The position numbers and the translations under genes were made by a program. DNA of 64,000 nt from Halictus rubicundus (taxonomy: Eukaryota; Arthropoda; Insecta; Hymenoptera; Halictidae), in the NCBI RefSeq assembly GCF_050948215.1, contig NC_135158.1:3519822-3583821 (forward strand), written 5' to 3'. Below the pieces are notes generated by a model. It was not told where the DNA came from. It did no database searches and saw only the letters and a program-made list of their open reading frames with translations. Shown piece by piece: positions 38,694-49,853 of this stretch; positions within the stretch are counted from its first letter, which is position 1; every line of letters begins with the position of its first letter.

Positions 38694-40862
38694 GTGAGTC
38701 TAATTGACCTATTTATTATTTTTTTGCTTCACGGGTTCTGTGTGTCGGGCTGTGGGAAAGCTTTAAATTATTTTTGGGACACATTGCAATTTGATATGGA
38801 GGGAATTAAATAAGCCATGGTTTTTATGAAACGTTCCTTCCCAATGCAAAAATTACGCTGTCATAGATACAATTTAAAATAGTAAAAATATGCAATATCA
38901 ATATATTATTTAAGGTAGAATGCTCGAAGGGTTAAAAAGTGCATAGGGGTTGGTTCGGTGCTGAGAATTTTGCCAAAAAAATTCTAATGGGGTGTGCGCA
39001 ATTGTCACGGGAAAAAAGGGAACGTTCTGTGGACAAATTTGGGGGTTACCGTGCATATTCATCGCGAGGAAAAAAATGCGGGGAGTAATGCGCAGGCAGA
39101 AGCATGGATTCAAAGTCGCCGGGCCGCAGTTCGGAGCGGCTCTAGCTCGCTGCTGCGGGGGGTGGAGATGCCGGATCGTTCGGCGTACGGGGTTTTGAAG
39201 GTTGGGGGCACCGGGTTGACCGTGGGGCGCTGGAAAGCGGGGGTGTAGGTCTAGGTTCAGGGGCGGCGGTGCCGGGTGGGCGTGCACTTTCGGTTTCAGG
39301 CTGCGCATGCCCGTTGCATTCCCGGTTTTCTCGCCCTCTGCAGTCCGGGGGTTGCACGAGCTCGTAAAGTCCCGAGCCCCGTAAAACCCGGCGCGACCAC
39401 CATCATCCCAGTCGTTTCCGCGAGCGAGTTGTTGCTACATGGCGGAGCTCGGAACGGGTCCGAGAATAACCGTTTCAAACTGTTGTATAAACCTCCTGAT
39501 TATGTAACTTTGTTCCGAATAACTTTTACGAAGAAATTTTTTAATTATCGTCTGCTTTTCTTGACTACTTTGGTCTTTATGTTCGTTTTATCAGAGTTGT
39601 TTTTTTTTCGGTTCTCTGTTGGTTTTTCGGGGGGAAATTGTATTGATTGCGAAGCAGCAGGTTTTTGAATTAGATGCGGGCGCACGCACCCCTTTCGATG
39701 TTTCCCACACCCACGCCGACTACCCTCCGATCGAATGCGTCCCTTTAGGATACTTCGAAATCGCTGAGACTCGCAGCTATGGACGAGGGAATGGAATTGT
39801 TTTTATGTGACGACATGGAGGTGTGCATAACGTGATGGAAATGTCTTTTTAATGCAGGGAGTCGTACGTAGGATTTCGTGATCGTACCCAACCCTTCGGA
39901 CGGGGTTCTGTACGTCTTTTAATTGCTGTGTAATGAGCTACACTCTGTAGACACTACAGACATTTCATCTTCTAAAAATAAAATAATAATCATGATACGT
40001 GTACTGTACAGAAATCTGCAGTTTGGTAAAAGCTTTATAAAACAGTACAGTACCTCTTTTAGAAAATGGTATTTAGAATTACTCTGGTCATAGCTCTAAC
40101 AATCAAAGTATACTAAAATTAAAAAAAAATTGAAAACCTCATAAATCCAACCCGTTGCTATTTTCTCACAACAGAATGTCTTCGAATTGTTCACTGTCGA
40201 AGGTTGAATAAAACTATCAACCCATAAAAATGAATTTTAAATAAATTTTAAATTGTGCACCCAGTACAGTTCACTTTAATCCTCAAACTGTGTTGTGGTA
40301 GTAAAATGCTAGTTACTCCATGAGTTGCGATAAAGATGTTAGCGTGCTGACATTTAAAAATATAATTAGAAAAATTGTTAGGTGAAGATCTTGTAATTTC
40401 CAGTTTCTAAAGATTGAAGTATGCTGATGCGCGAATACCAGTTAAAATTTTCGCGAAATTCGTCGAGATGATTGGAAATTAAATCGAGCCGTCGTTCCCG
40501 TTCGATCGGCTCGTAACCGCGTCGAAACGATCTCGTCTAGGCCGACGACGGCTCCTCGTCGGGCTTCCGAATATCAAGGGTTACGCGATAATTAATTTCA
40601 TCTCGTAATTCACGTCGGCCTGTGTGCAAGCAATTAGTTTCCCGCTAGAAGGCACGTACAAATGTTCCTCGGGCCCGTCTCTCCCGCTCCGCGAGAGATT
40701 ACCCGGGGAAAATTTCATTCCGCCTTTGAAGATGCAATTTTCGCGGGGATTCCGGCTTTGCAGAGATCTCCTGAGCTCGTAATCTCGTTGCCCGTTTAAA
40801 CCCGTTTAATAGATAATTGACTGCGCGGAAAACTCGAAGATTCACGGCTCGTCTGCCGCCGC

Positions 40863-40942
40863 CGCGTCGCGTTTGGTCGCGTTGTCGCGAAAGAAGTCGC
40901 TTCTTTCTCTCTGTCGCGACTGTGTCTGCGAAACGCGACGCG
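40863..40942. repeat. 80-nt nested hairpin
   Basis: The outer arms CGCGTCGCGTTT (40863-40874) and AAACGCGACGCG (40931-40942) pair perfectly over 12 bp. A second stem GTCGCG (40885-40890)/CGCGAC (40915-40920) and an apical stem GAAAGAAG-TCG-CTTCTTTC (40889-40907) lie inside. Size and shape are precursor-like, but the GC-only outer arms could arise by local CG bias. Confidence 0.5.
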
Positions 40943-41535
40943 CAAAAGTCGTCGCGTGTCGCGGCAGTCTTGCCCTTTGACTCCCGGTTTCGGCGATGTC
41001 AAAGGTACAAAGGATTACAGAGGAAATCTGCATGGAAAATTCGTGACGTTCGAGCTCCTCTAGCATCCCTCGAGAGTTGAAGAGGAGTCGCGGCGGCCTT
41101 GAACGAGTCCGGCACAATGACCGGAAATTGACGCGTCGGTCGACCGCCTGGCGGAAAGAACTCTAATTAACGGCCTCCAATAAACCGGCTGTTCTAGTCT
41201 AATGGGCGGCTCTAAGCTTCACAGACGAAAATCCAGGAGGAAACCGAAAATACGCTTCGAAGATAGGCTTCGGACGAAGAACCGTGCCAGCGAAGACGTA
41301 AGAAGTGAACGGGAAGAAGACCGACATTGTCGAAAAGTTTACTTTCTCCTCGATAAATAATGGGAATTGTCAGGGAAATTTATTTTCTGAAGACGTTGTT
41401 TCAATTAATTCGCAGTTTTTGAACTTTTTAAAAATGGGGCAGACCTGGTCAATTTCGGCGAACCAAGAGGAAGAAGGAGAGTGTCGGTGAAACGCGAGAA
41501 TAATTAGGAGTGAAAAAAGAGGGGAAGAGTGTAGG

Positions 41536-41564
41536 ATAGAGAGAGAGAGAGAAAGAGAGAGAGT
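41536..41564. repeat. GA microsatellite
   Basis: About 13 GA units with one AAA break. Confidence 0.9.
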
Positions 41565-41939
41565 AAAGTGGGATGGCGAAACGGTTCTCGGCTTGTTTAA
41601 TTTGTTCACGGTAGACTCGGCTTACTTCCGTCGCTAGGCAAAGCTATTCATAGCGTACCGACATGCAATTGCATAAAGCTAGTGGATACGTTGACCCTAA
41701 GTGTTACGTAACTCGCGTCTAGTGCCAGCTATCAGCGGAACGATAACACGGCCGCGCTCGATAGTTTCGCCCGCCGCTGTATATCTATGAGAGCATTTGT
41801 GCCTAGATCGTTGTATTATTCGCAATCTCTCCGTGCCTTATCTCTTTCGGGTAACGTCCATCGACTTTCGAAACAAGCGTCCCGTTTGTGTGCCGTTACT
41901 GCGATCGGGGAGACTGCTCGTCCCATCGGATCCCCTTTA

Positions 41940-41960
<21 letters not shown>
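41940..41960. repeat. CT microsatellite
   Basis: About 10 CT units, followed by a TATA/TGTA-rich stretch. Confidence 0.9.
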
Positions 41961-41970
<10 letters not shown>

Positions 41971-42464
41971 TTATACATATATGTATGTATATAGTTGTAG
42001 GAAACGTTACGGTAAACGACACCGTCGGTATCGATACTTCCAATAATAAGGATTGTCTTCGATAAACGGAAACTATCACGGCGCGCCACGGAAAAAGAAA
42101 GAATTTCGCGAGGCGAGAGCCGCGTCCCGATAAGAATCCGATGACCCCATCGACCGACGGATTGCGCGTTATCTCCCGGACCTTCCGAGTCCTCTTTATT
42201 CCTCGATAATGATCGCAGAGACACGATCGCCGTTACAAACCGCGAAATTATCGAGCCTGATCTTTCGAGAATGGAGCAGCGTTCCCCGCTGGGAACCGCG
42301 GGACTCCCGAGCACTCTACACCGTTCGAATCGGCCATCTTTTGCATACTTTAATCAGTTCTTTAACCGAAAGGATTCCTCGGATTTTTTATCGAGACTTT
42401 ATCTCCAAGAAAACGTTCGGTTGGATTCTTTCAGCATTCAGGTTTTGTATGACTTCTAACAATA

Positions 42465-42676
42465 CACTCGCCGAAATTTCTATAAAGTCACTGTGTTTTG
42501 TAATGAATTCTTATAATTATACCATTACCAATGAAAAATTTGTATTTGGTAGCATTTCGGGATTACATAAAGAAAGCATACACGCCGATTTAAAAACATA
42601 AGTATAACATTTATTGATAAAAGAAAACAAAAATATAATTTTACACAGAACAGACTGCGAAATTTCTATAATGTCA
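42465..42676. repeat. left IR/DR end of the Tc1 element
   Basis: Outer repeat core at 42472-42490 and inner direct-repeat core at 42658-42676 (AAAG changed to AATG), 186 bp apart in the same orientation. Both are presumed transposase-binding sites by analogy with IR/DR Tc1 elements. Confidence 0.85.
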
Positions 42677-42733
42677 GTTTCGTTTTATACGGATAAAGTT
42701 GAAATTAACAATTGTTTTTTTATTATATCTATT

Positions 42734-43729
42734 TTAATATTTAGTGTAACCTCCATTTTTTTGAATTACATTAAAAATGCGATTGGGCATTGACGAAACT
42801 AACTTTTGTAGCGTTTCTGTTTTAACAGACGCCCATGCTTCAGTCACCGTATCCCTTAGTTCGCTAATGGAGTTGTATTGTTTGCAGTTTTTATAAACAT
42901 GTCGCGCAATGATACCCCAAACATTTTCAATAAGATTTATGTCCGGAGAACAAGCAGGCCATAGCAAAACATTGATATTTCTTTCAAGAAGCCACTGCTT
43001 TGTGTGCTTCGACGCGTGCACTGCAGCATTATCTTGCTGATAAATAAAATTGTCATCTTCAATATTTTCTGTAAAGGGTATTAGAACCATGTCTAACAAA
43101 TCCGTATAATTTTCAGAATTCATTTTGTGTTTTATGAAACACACTGGAGTCCTTTTGTCAGCTTTGAACGCAGCCCATATCATTAGGGAACCACCGCCAA
43201 AGTTACGACTCATTGTCACACTTTTCTCATTTCTCAGATCATGCCAATAATATTTACAGCCATCAGGCCCATCCAAATTAAATTTTTTCTCATCTGAAAA
43301 AATGACAGACTCCCACTCTTTCGTCCAGGACATGTGTGCCCGTGCGAAATCAAGACGGGCCTGTTTATGTGTTTCTTTAAGGCCTGGTTTACGTTGCATT
43401 TTTGTCCACACAAATTGCCCGGAATAATTTAAAAGTTGTTGCACACGTCTTCTTGTTACTGGGAGCTCCAATTCAGCTCGCAATTGTGCTGCATTTTTCG
43501 TTTCCTTAGCCGCAGACCTCATTAATAATGAATGTTGTCTCTTTGACAATTTTTTATTACCACCTTTAAAATGATTTTTTCCGTCATTTTCGCGTAAATT
43601 GATATAATTATTAATCACAGTATATGACCGATTAATTTTCTTAGCAATTGCGCGATTAGAGCAGCCCATATTTTTATAAGCATCGATCGATGCTTTTTCT
43701 TCAATTGTTAGTACTTTTCCTCTCGGCAT
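42734..43729 (-). CDS. Tc1-family transposase (DD34E), apparently intact
   Basis: A 331-residue transposase, close to the usual ~340 of Tc1 proteins, starting at ATG 43729-43727. It binds the element ends and catalyses cut-and-paste transposition into TA. The N-terminal paired-like DNA-binding region has two helix-turn-helix segments (about 8-42 and 61-101) with a basic linker between them. The catalytic triad is visible: Asp146 (FSDEKKF), Asp233 (QQDNAAVH) and Glu268 (SPDINLIENVW), with 34 residues between the second Asp and the Glu, which is the Tc1 DD34E signature. A GGGSLMIWAAF motif (178-188) is also typical. No stop or frameshift interrupts the frame. An AATAAA on the coding strand lies just downstream (about 42612-42617). 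Whether it is expressed cannot be seen. Confidence 0.95.
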   Translation of the reverse strand: MPRGKVLTIEEKASIDAYKNMGCSNRAIAKKINRSYTVINNYINLRENDGKNHFKGGNKKLSKRQHSLLMRSAAKETKNAAQLRAELELPVTRRRVQQLLNYSGQFVWTKMQRKPGLKETHKQARLDFARAHMSWTKEWESVIFSDEKKFNLDGPDGCKYYWHDLRNEKSVTMSRNFGGGSLMIWAAFKADKRTPVCFIKHKMNSENYTDLLDMVLIPFTENIEDDNFIYQQDNAAVHASKHTKQWLLERNINVLLWPACSPDINLIENVWGIIARHVYKNCKQYNSISELRDTVTEAWASVKTETLQKLVSSMPNRIFNVIQKNGGYTKY

Positions 43730-43847
43730 TATACTACACGCGAATCAAATTATAAAAAACAGGATTTCTATGAGTTCTAAAACTAATACTTTTAGAATGT
43801 TTGCAATTTCCCGTAGTTCTCTGCTCAGAATCCAGAGAAACACTAAG

Positions 43848-44057
43848 TGACTTTATAGAAACTTCGCACTTGTGTTCTGCACCACGCAGAAATAATTAAA
43901 AAAAACGTAAATAGTAAACAATGCGGTCTTGAGTGCGCGGTCCTTCTATCAGAGTGTCAACAAAGCACAAGGCCAGATACGATAAAGCAACAGAAATTGT
44001 AATATTTTAAAAATATCTATGAAAATGACGATGACTTTATAGAAATTTCGGCGAGTG
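43848..44057. repeat. right IR/DR end of the Tc1 element
   Basis: Inner core TGACTTTATAGAAACTTCG at 43848-43866 and outer core at 44032-44050, 184 bp apart. They mirror the left end, with a single C/T difference in the inner copy. Confidence 0.85.
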
Positions 44058-44129
44058 TAGGCGGTTCTTTACTCTCGTGTTCCTGGGTTCATTATGGACC
44101 AGTTGGACCATCTAGCCACTTCCCTTCTG

Positions 44130-44275
44130 TATCAGTCAATTTTTTAATGTAACATTTGTAACATTGATTTACAATGAATTGTTTTAACGAACTGAGAATA
44201 ATGCCACAATATTCTTACATTCTTATGAAAACTTCCTTTGTATTTCACTTATGCATTCTTGCATAAAATATTATA
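44130..44275 (-). repeat. possible family A copy next to the Tc1 element
   Basis: ATTCTTACATTC, then CACTTATGCATTCTTGCATA and AAATATT resemble reversed family A with substitutions. It lies about 70 bp right of the Tc1 insertion. The match is weak. Confidence 0.3.
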
Positions 44276-46039
44276 AATAAATTCATCGGTCATTTTGTAC
44301 TTGTATGATATGTGGGAACAGTTCTTGTTAAATCATTCGGTGCATTCATTTGAATCCTTTCTGGTCAGGGACTGCACATGTTTCTGCACAAGAGTACGTC
44401 TTTATCTCTTGGATTCTCAGCCACCTGGCACTTGGTGCATCTTGCTCACCTGGATCGCCTGTGCAAAACAGTGGCCGAGTAAAGTTTCGAAAACGGTGTC
44501 GATGACAACGCGACAACCCTCGATCGAAACTAGGTTAAGACGCGTTGCTCGCCGACCGCAGGAGGAAGCAACGCGTGTAGATCAACGACAAAAGCCTCAC
44601 GGTCAGTTTTCTGGGTAGCCTATAGTGTACACCCCGATGGTGCACACACGTTACCCGGGGAACTGGTCCTGGCGAAAGATACGTGTCCAATCTGGAGTCT
44701 TTTGTGCGCATCTGCAGGCTCACGTGTCCCCGGCTATTCACTCGAGCAACTCGGATATCTGACCGCGAACCTCTTTTCAGGGATTAAATCTCTTTGGATA
44801 AATCCGATTCGAGCTGTACCACTCCTCCTCCTCCTCTTATTTCTCCCTTTCTCTCTCTTTCTTCTGCTGTCGCTTTGACCGGTTCTCTGCTCTGGGCTGT
44901 TTTTCGAGGGTCGAGCAAAGCTTCCTACGGTTCGTTTGAGCGGAGACGCGTGCCTTTGACGAGATTGATCCGCGACGCGGCTTAATGTTGCATTATTTAT
45001 TTATTTTAGCCGGCGGACCCGTCGAAAATGAGAAAATAGCGCGCATGTTCCATGTTTGAATTTCCTTGGTTTGAACACGATGCCGAGGATGTAGAATTTG
45101 CACCGACGACTCGCAGAAATTCTACCGAGTCTTGATTCATGTAAAAATAAGATCGATGTTTCCCGGAATTTCGAGCAGAACGATCGAAGCACCGTAGCTC
45201 CGAGTGTCGTCAAAGGGTATTTCCGCAGTGGGACCTGCCCCCGTGCACACATGTTCCGTCGGCCTTCTTCGTGGCGCGTACACGCTAATTGCGCAACGAT
45301 GATTCACGGCACACATTCGTTTCGCCGTCCCGAAGAAAACCGACCGCCTTAATTGCTAAGTGAACGGATTTATGCTAACGTCCGCGCACCCCGGCGCGGT
45401 GTAAATTTAATTACGCTCATATCCAGACACCGTGAGGCGCGCGAGTAATTAAAATATTCGGGGCGCATCGTTCGCTCCGGCAAAGAGAACCACTCGATCG
45501 CCGACTGGCTCCTCAGTTTCTCCTTCAAAGACGAAGAGGAAGTCTCTCCCTGGATCTCTCTGAATCTGCCAGCCGTTGGCTCCGCCTCTGCCCACGATCT
45601 CGCGATCCATATCGATCGAAGATCCCGCCGGCCGACACTAATTTTCCCGTCGATCGGTTAAACCCGGTGTCAACTTACCCAGAACTCAATCGAAGACCTG
45701 CAATTACGGATGATCGCGTGGCTCCGAGACATACATTACATATAGATCCCCGACACCGCTGGCCCGGCGTCGATCCCCGCGAAATTCGAAAACGTGATCC
45801 CGGATCTTATCGGGCAGATGCAATGATTTACGGTATACGCCGCAGCGTACAATTCGACCGATAGCTCCGTTCGTGGCTCGGAACAGAGACAAAAGGAGAG
45901 AAAGAGGCGAAGTGTCGGCCGATCACCGATAACGCCGGCCGTCAAACTGCTTTCTAAGATCTGGCCGTGGGGTCAGGAGAGGGCCCGCGACGATTTACGA
46001 CGCTTATTATTGATAGAGCTGCTCGGACCTCGCGATTTC
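44276..46039. other. gene-free stretch right of the Tc1 element
   Basis: CpG-rich DNA with a short CTC run (44821-44836). No reading frame with coding character. Confidence 0.45.
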
Positions 46040-46243
46040 TTACTCGGATGACACGCTTGCCAGAGAGAATTCAATTTCTCGGCGTCTGCGGTGAAAATTG
46101 AACTCGAACTGTCCGACATTATTTTGCTGTTCCTCTAATTTTTTAACCCGGATCTGGTACATTCTGCAATTGCTTTGCCCTGTTTTGCAGATTTTTGTAG
46201 ATCTTTGATCCTGCAGCAACGAAACCGTTCGTTCTTTGCCCAT
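46040..46243 (-). pseudogene. downstream 67-codon frame, possible continuation of 46262-46549
   Basis: ATG at 46243-46241, in frame with the stop of the preceding reading frame only 18 bases away. It encodes a charged, Gln-rich peptide (KKLEEQQNN). An alternative frame across the same DNA reads DNEWAKNER and FTADAEKLNSLWQACHPSKK, which also looks protein-like and could mean a frameshifted old coding sequence. No family match is recognised. Confidence 0.2.
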
Positions 46244-46261
46244 TCGTTGTCTTGAATGAAA

Positions 46262-46549
46262 TTATTTAACCGCTTCGACTAAGTTGGCGATGTTGTCGAA
46301 ATGTTCATAATGTGCTCCGCAAGTTACTGCATCAGTAACAATAATAGTACTATTATTATTTTTAAGAGAATGAAGCAGATCAATGCAAGAGGTAAATTTA
46401 TCCGAGTCGTCCTGTTGTCTAGGTAACTTTAAGATTTTTCTCTGAACGCAACAAGCGAAAAGATCAATATTTAAAAAATACACTCGTACTCGTCGATCTT
46501 CATATAACAAGGGAAAAATATTTGTCCACGAAAAATTATGTAATGACAT
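46262..46549 (-). CDS. unrecognised 95-codon reading frame, possible exon or pseudogene
   Basis: An ATG-initiated frame with unusually protein-like composition for this window (balanced aliphatic, acidic and polar residues, for example VYFLNIDLFACCVQRKILKL and EHFDNIANLVEAVK), in locally AT-rich DNA. It ends in TAA. After a stop, another ATG frame follows at 46243-46040 in the same reading frame, containing KKLEEQQNN, a possible short coiled-coil. No family is recognised. The piece could be a real small gene, one exon of a gene, or a retro-copied or transposon-derived pseudogene with stops. A palindrome AATAATAGTACTATTATT lies inside it (46340-46357). Chance cannot be excluded. Confidence 0.3.
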   Translation of the reverse strand: MSLHNFSWTNIFPLLYEDRRVRVYFLNIDLFACCVQRKILKLPRQQDDSDKFTSCIDLLHSLKNNNSTIIVTDAVTCGAHYEHFDNIANLVEAVK

Positions 46550-46573
46550 AGTAAAAAAATTCTAGAATCCGCA

Positions 46574-46639
46574 TTGAACCACTGGCAAGTAAAAGATCGT
46601 GTTCCCGCGCGACTATGCTAAGTCAGCTTCGCTCAAAAC
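46574..46639 (+). repeat. direct repeat, copy 1 (187-bp spacing)
   Basis: GGCAAGTAAAAGATCGTGTT, then CCCGCGCGACTATGCTAA and a CTTCGCTC end. It matches copy 2 at 46761-46826 with roughly 80% identity. Confidence 0.7.
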
Positions 46640-46645
46640 GGATCG

Positions 46646-46654
46646 CTATAAAAG
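46646..46654 (+). promoter_or_regulatory. TATA-like box between the 187-bp repeats
   Basis: CTATAAAAGG fits a TATA box on the plus strand. No downstream gene was recognised, so function is speculative. Confidence 0.15.
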
Positions 46655-46760
46655 GTACACGAATATCCCTCCCAATGCCAATAACCCAAAAACGATATTT
46701 TATCCTCCAAAAATCGGGGAATTACATTCTCATACAAATTCGAAAACTCGTGTCCCACAT

Positions 46761-46826
46761 GTGGAGCACCGGCAAGTAAAAACCCGTGTTCCCGGCGCGA
46801 TTATGCTAAACCAAGCTCGCTCCGAG
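46761..46826 (+). repeat. direct repeat, copy 2 (187-bp spacing)
   Basis: GGCAAGTAAAAACCCGTGTT, then CCCGGCGCGATTATGCTAA and a GCTCGCTCC end. It is the partner of 46574-46639 and suggests a partial tandem duplication of a ~187-bp unit. Confidence 0.7.
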
Positions 46827-47260
46827 GAGTCATCTGGCAGTGAATGGACTCGAGCACACCGTGAACATTCGCGCGGCTCGTCGGCATTCCCGTGGAGCAC
46901 TCTCTCGAACGGTTTCTCGTCTGCCTATGGTTGCGCAACTCCGGTGTCACGATAGATTGCGTTCGCGTGCGAACGCGAGGACACCATTAAAGCCTAATTA
47001 ACGTGTCAGTCGCTGCCGCTGCCGCTGCTGCCGCGGCACTGGAAGCCGAGAGAGATGTCCAGGTTTCGATGCAGAAAAATCCTGGGGACCGGCGTGGCAC
47101 TCTGATCCGACGTTGGGCCGCGTGTCGCTCGTACTTTTCGCGATTAGATATCGGGAATCGGCCGACAACCGTTTCTAGCTAGTAGCGCCGATTAGATAGG
47201 GCAATAATTGCGGAACAATGACCGACCGTCGGCCGTTAGCACCGGGACATTGTGTTGCCG

Positions 47261-47275
47261 AGAGAAAGAGAAAGA

Positions 47276-47331
<56 letters not shown>

Positions 47332-47337
47332 GAGAGT
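47261..47337. repeat. long GA microsatellite
   Basis: A 77-bp tract with AAAG and GCGA interruptions, one of the two longest in the window. Confidence 0.95.
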
Positions 47338-48003
47338 TCGCTCGTCGCGAATCGATACGAGGCTTGCGGCCTGCCGGGTAGAGCGGGTAGAAGCGGGTAG
47401 AGTGGCGGGTCCGGCCTACGCGCCGCCGCGTCGATAATTTCGGTGCCGAACAAATCGCGATTACCCGTCCGATTCCCCGTGGAATTTACAGCGATGGGCT
47501 TTAACAGCGTTCCGCGCTTTCACCGCCCCCTTTCGAATCGCTCTTTACAGCTACTCGTACATCTTTATTATCGCTACGTTGATGCTCGTACACCGACCTC
47601 CATTTTCCCCTGTATTTTCAATTCCACAAAACTTGCTTTACCGGACTTCCATCAGTGCCCTCGGTTTTTTACTGAATTTCCGCTCTGCGATTCTTTTACA
47701 GTGGACACAGGCAATTTTCGTTCGCGATTCCAGTCAAACAAAGGGTTGCAGCTGGGTACACTGTTACATGGTTCGTGGTCGGTCTTTCTAGATTTTTTAA
47801 GCTTTAGTCCCCGTTGGTTTGCATGCTACCTGCATTGTTCGATAGTATTTTATATGGGAAAATAGTAAGTTTCTTAGACAATTACCTATAATAGAAAATT
47901 ATAAAAGGATTTAAATGGTGTGATAGCAGCCTGTGATAGCCCATTCGTACCCATCGGAAGATAGATAGACCTATCCTGTAGTATACTAGAGACTGCTTTG
48001 AAT

Positions 48004-48262
48004 CTTCTGAAGAAACCCTTTTGTGCGTTAGACCCTTCGAGGCAGCCCATTTTTGCTTTCAGCTTTCCGAGGAAGCCCATCGTTGCTTTAAACTCTTCTA
48101 GGTAGCCAATTTACACTCTGAGGCAGCTCACTCTTGCCCTGAACCCTCTGAGGTAGCCCATACGTGCCCCTAACCTCTGAGGTAACCCGAGCCCCTGTGA
48201 CCTTATCTGCCTGTGACATATTTGCCCATATTTGGCCTAAGCTCTTCGAGGCAGCCCATGCC
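48004..48262 (+). repeat. degenerate ~30-bp tandem repeat
   Basis: The unit (T)TCGAGGCAGCCCAT plus ~15 variable bases starts at about 48004, 48036, 48065, 48096, 48117, 48147 and 48176, with a further unit at 48245. Spacing is mostly 29-32 bp. Units differ at many positions, so the array is old. An open frame on the minus strand (47886-48080) is a by-product of the periodicity. Confidence 0.75.
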
Positions 48263-49853
48263 ACCTCGCATTCACCTATCTCTACCTCTATGCTGCTTTA
48301 TAGGAATTCGATTACTATATAGCTGTTCTAACATTTGCAACGATGAGATGGTGTATAAGATGGTGTGTTTGGGATCTGCGCAAGTGGGTTGTGCTTCGTG
48401 GAAGGTTTCGCGTCAGACACTCGGTATCGACCAGGCAACAGATTGAAAGGTGAGGCGGACAGGTAGGCTACGCGTTTGCGTACGTAACAGTCGTTACGCT
48501 AATGACCAGACCCCGCCGTGGTCATCGTCGGTGATGTACGTAACCGAGCTTTCGGCCAATGATGAGCATTACCCGGCGTCGAACAAGGGGCACGGGAACG
48601 GGGCGCGACTAATCGATGCCGTCCGACGACGGTGAATCGATTATTTTTTTGCAGCCGGTCGGTCCGCCCCTGGGAAACGTGTGCCGCACCATGCCGCGCC
48701 GGCCAGAAAAATTCATGCTCGTCTAACCCTTTCAATCAATTTCCTATTCGACGATGTTCACTGACGTAATTCCGCGGCGCGCGATGATCACCGTGACCAC
48801 GGTTGAAAAATGACGCTTCTCCCTTTGTTCCGCTGCAACGTGGGAGTTTCGCGAGATGCTTGACGATGACTTCGCGTGGACGTTAGTGACGCCTTATTAT
48901 CCCGGATCAATTATCGTTGGCAGAAACTTTTACTTTTATTGTGTACAGAAATCTATAAATAGAGGAGAATTTTCGTTCTTTTCATTCAGTCTTTTTAACT
49001 GTGTAATGTTCTTATTGGTAGACGGATTTTTATGGAAAATAAAAAGCTACATAGACGTTCATTATTTTAATCGGTTGAAAAGTGTGCAAAAATATTTTTG
49101 CATTCTTGAAATATTTGCGGATTTGATGCGTTTAGAACAAAAATATGTAGATCGAACGTGGAACAATAAAGAGACAGAACAACAAAGTCATAGGGCCACG
49201 TAACCATTGCCTCTATTTATTATAGAATTTTACGAGGAACAATAGAAAGACTGTCTATACGCGGAACGTTCAATTTCCAGGCACATGTGCGAGCGTCTGG
49301 CGAAAGATGTTCGGGTCGGTCGGTTTTCTAGAATCGGCGGAACGGCCGCGTGATTACATGGAATTCGACGGAGCCGGTGGATATAAGTGGGCCGAAAAAC
49401 GTTCCAGAAATACACGCTAATGCTAGAAGTCAGCGAGCCACGAACCGACCGGCTTCGGATAGCGCGCGGTGGCATAACTGTCTATCGGAAAGAGGCGAAT
49501 CGACTGCAGGAAACCTTATATTCAGGCAGGGCTGAAATTCGAGGACGTCACGCTATGGCTTTCTTCCTTCTATGAATTAGTGAGAAGGAAATTCTTGGGA
49601 AGCGGAGACAATTCCAGGTTGGCCGACGATTTCGTGACGTTATTCGGGGAACGAAGGAGCCGTGGGAATCGGGGAACCTGCCGGCCCGAGAACCCGGCAA
49701 TTTTTGGTTTTGCGGTACCTCTTGTGACTAAGTAGTCCCGATAACGTGAAAATCTCGGAAACCTTGTCGGCTCGCTCTCCCGAATTCTCTGTCTCTCTGC
49801 TCATTGTTCCTCGATTCGTTGCACACGTTACTATCGATGACTGCGGATTTGAA

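Larger units (their letters stand above)
31060..42462. other. gene-free stretch upstream of headcase
   Basis: Holds the mariner-like fragment, the possible 5' exon at 38340 and AT-rich DNA at 39950-40450. A weak reversed family A end is at about 33060-33148. No coding exon is recognised. Confidence 0.45.
42465..44057 (-). mobile_element. complete Tc1-type DNA transposon with IR/DR ends
   Basis: A 1,593-bp element bounded by perfect 26-bp terminal inverted repeats (42465-42490, starting CACTCGCCGAAATTTC, and 44032-44057), with a TA on both sides (42463-42464 and 44058-44059) as expected for Tc1/mariner insertion. A second copy of the ~19-bp core CGAAATTTCTATAAAGTCA lies inside each end: 42658-42676 on the left (one mismatch, 186 bp from the outer copy) and 43848-43866 on the right (one mismatch, 184 bp from the outer copy). 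This is the inverted-repeat/direct-repeat layout known from Sleeping Beauty, Minos and similar elements. The single transposase gene is intact and the element is much more AT-rich than its surroundings. Perfect outer repeats plus an open frame suggest recent arrival and possible activity. Confidence 0.96.

Noticed and set aside
48117..48160. let-7-like CTGAGGTAG strings
   Set aside because: They are units of the ~30-bp tandem repeat; the rest of let-7 and its hairpin are absent.
48004..48262. CRISPR-like alternation of conserved box and variable spacer
   Set aside because: Units are only ~30 bp with diverged boxes in a eukaryotic setting; this is a minisatellite.
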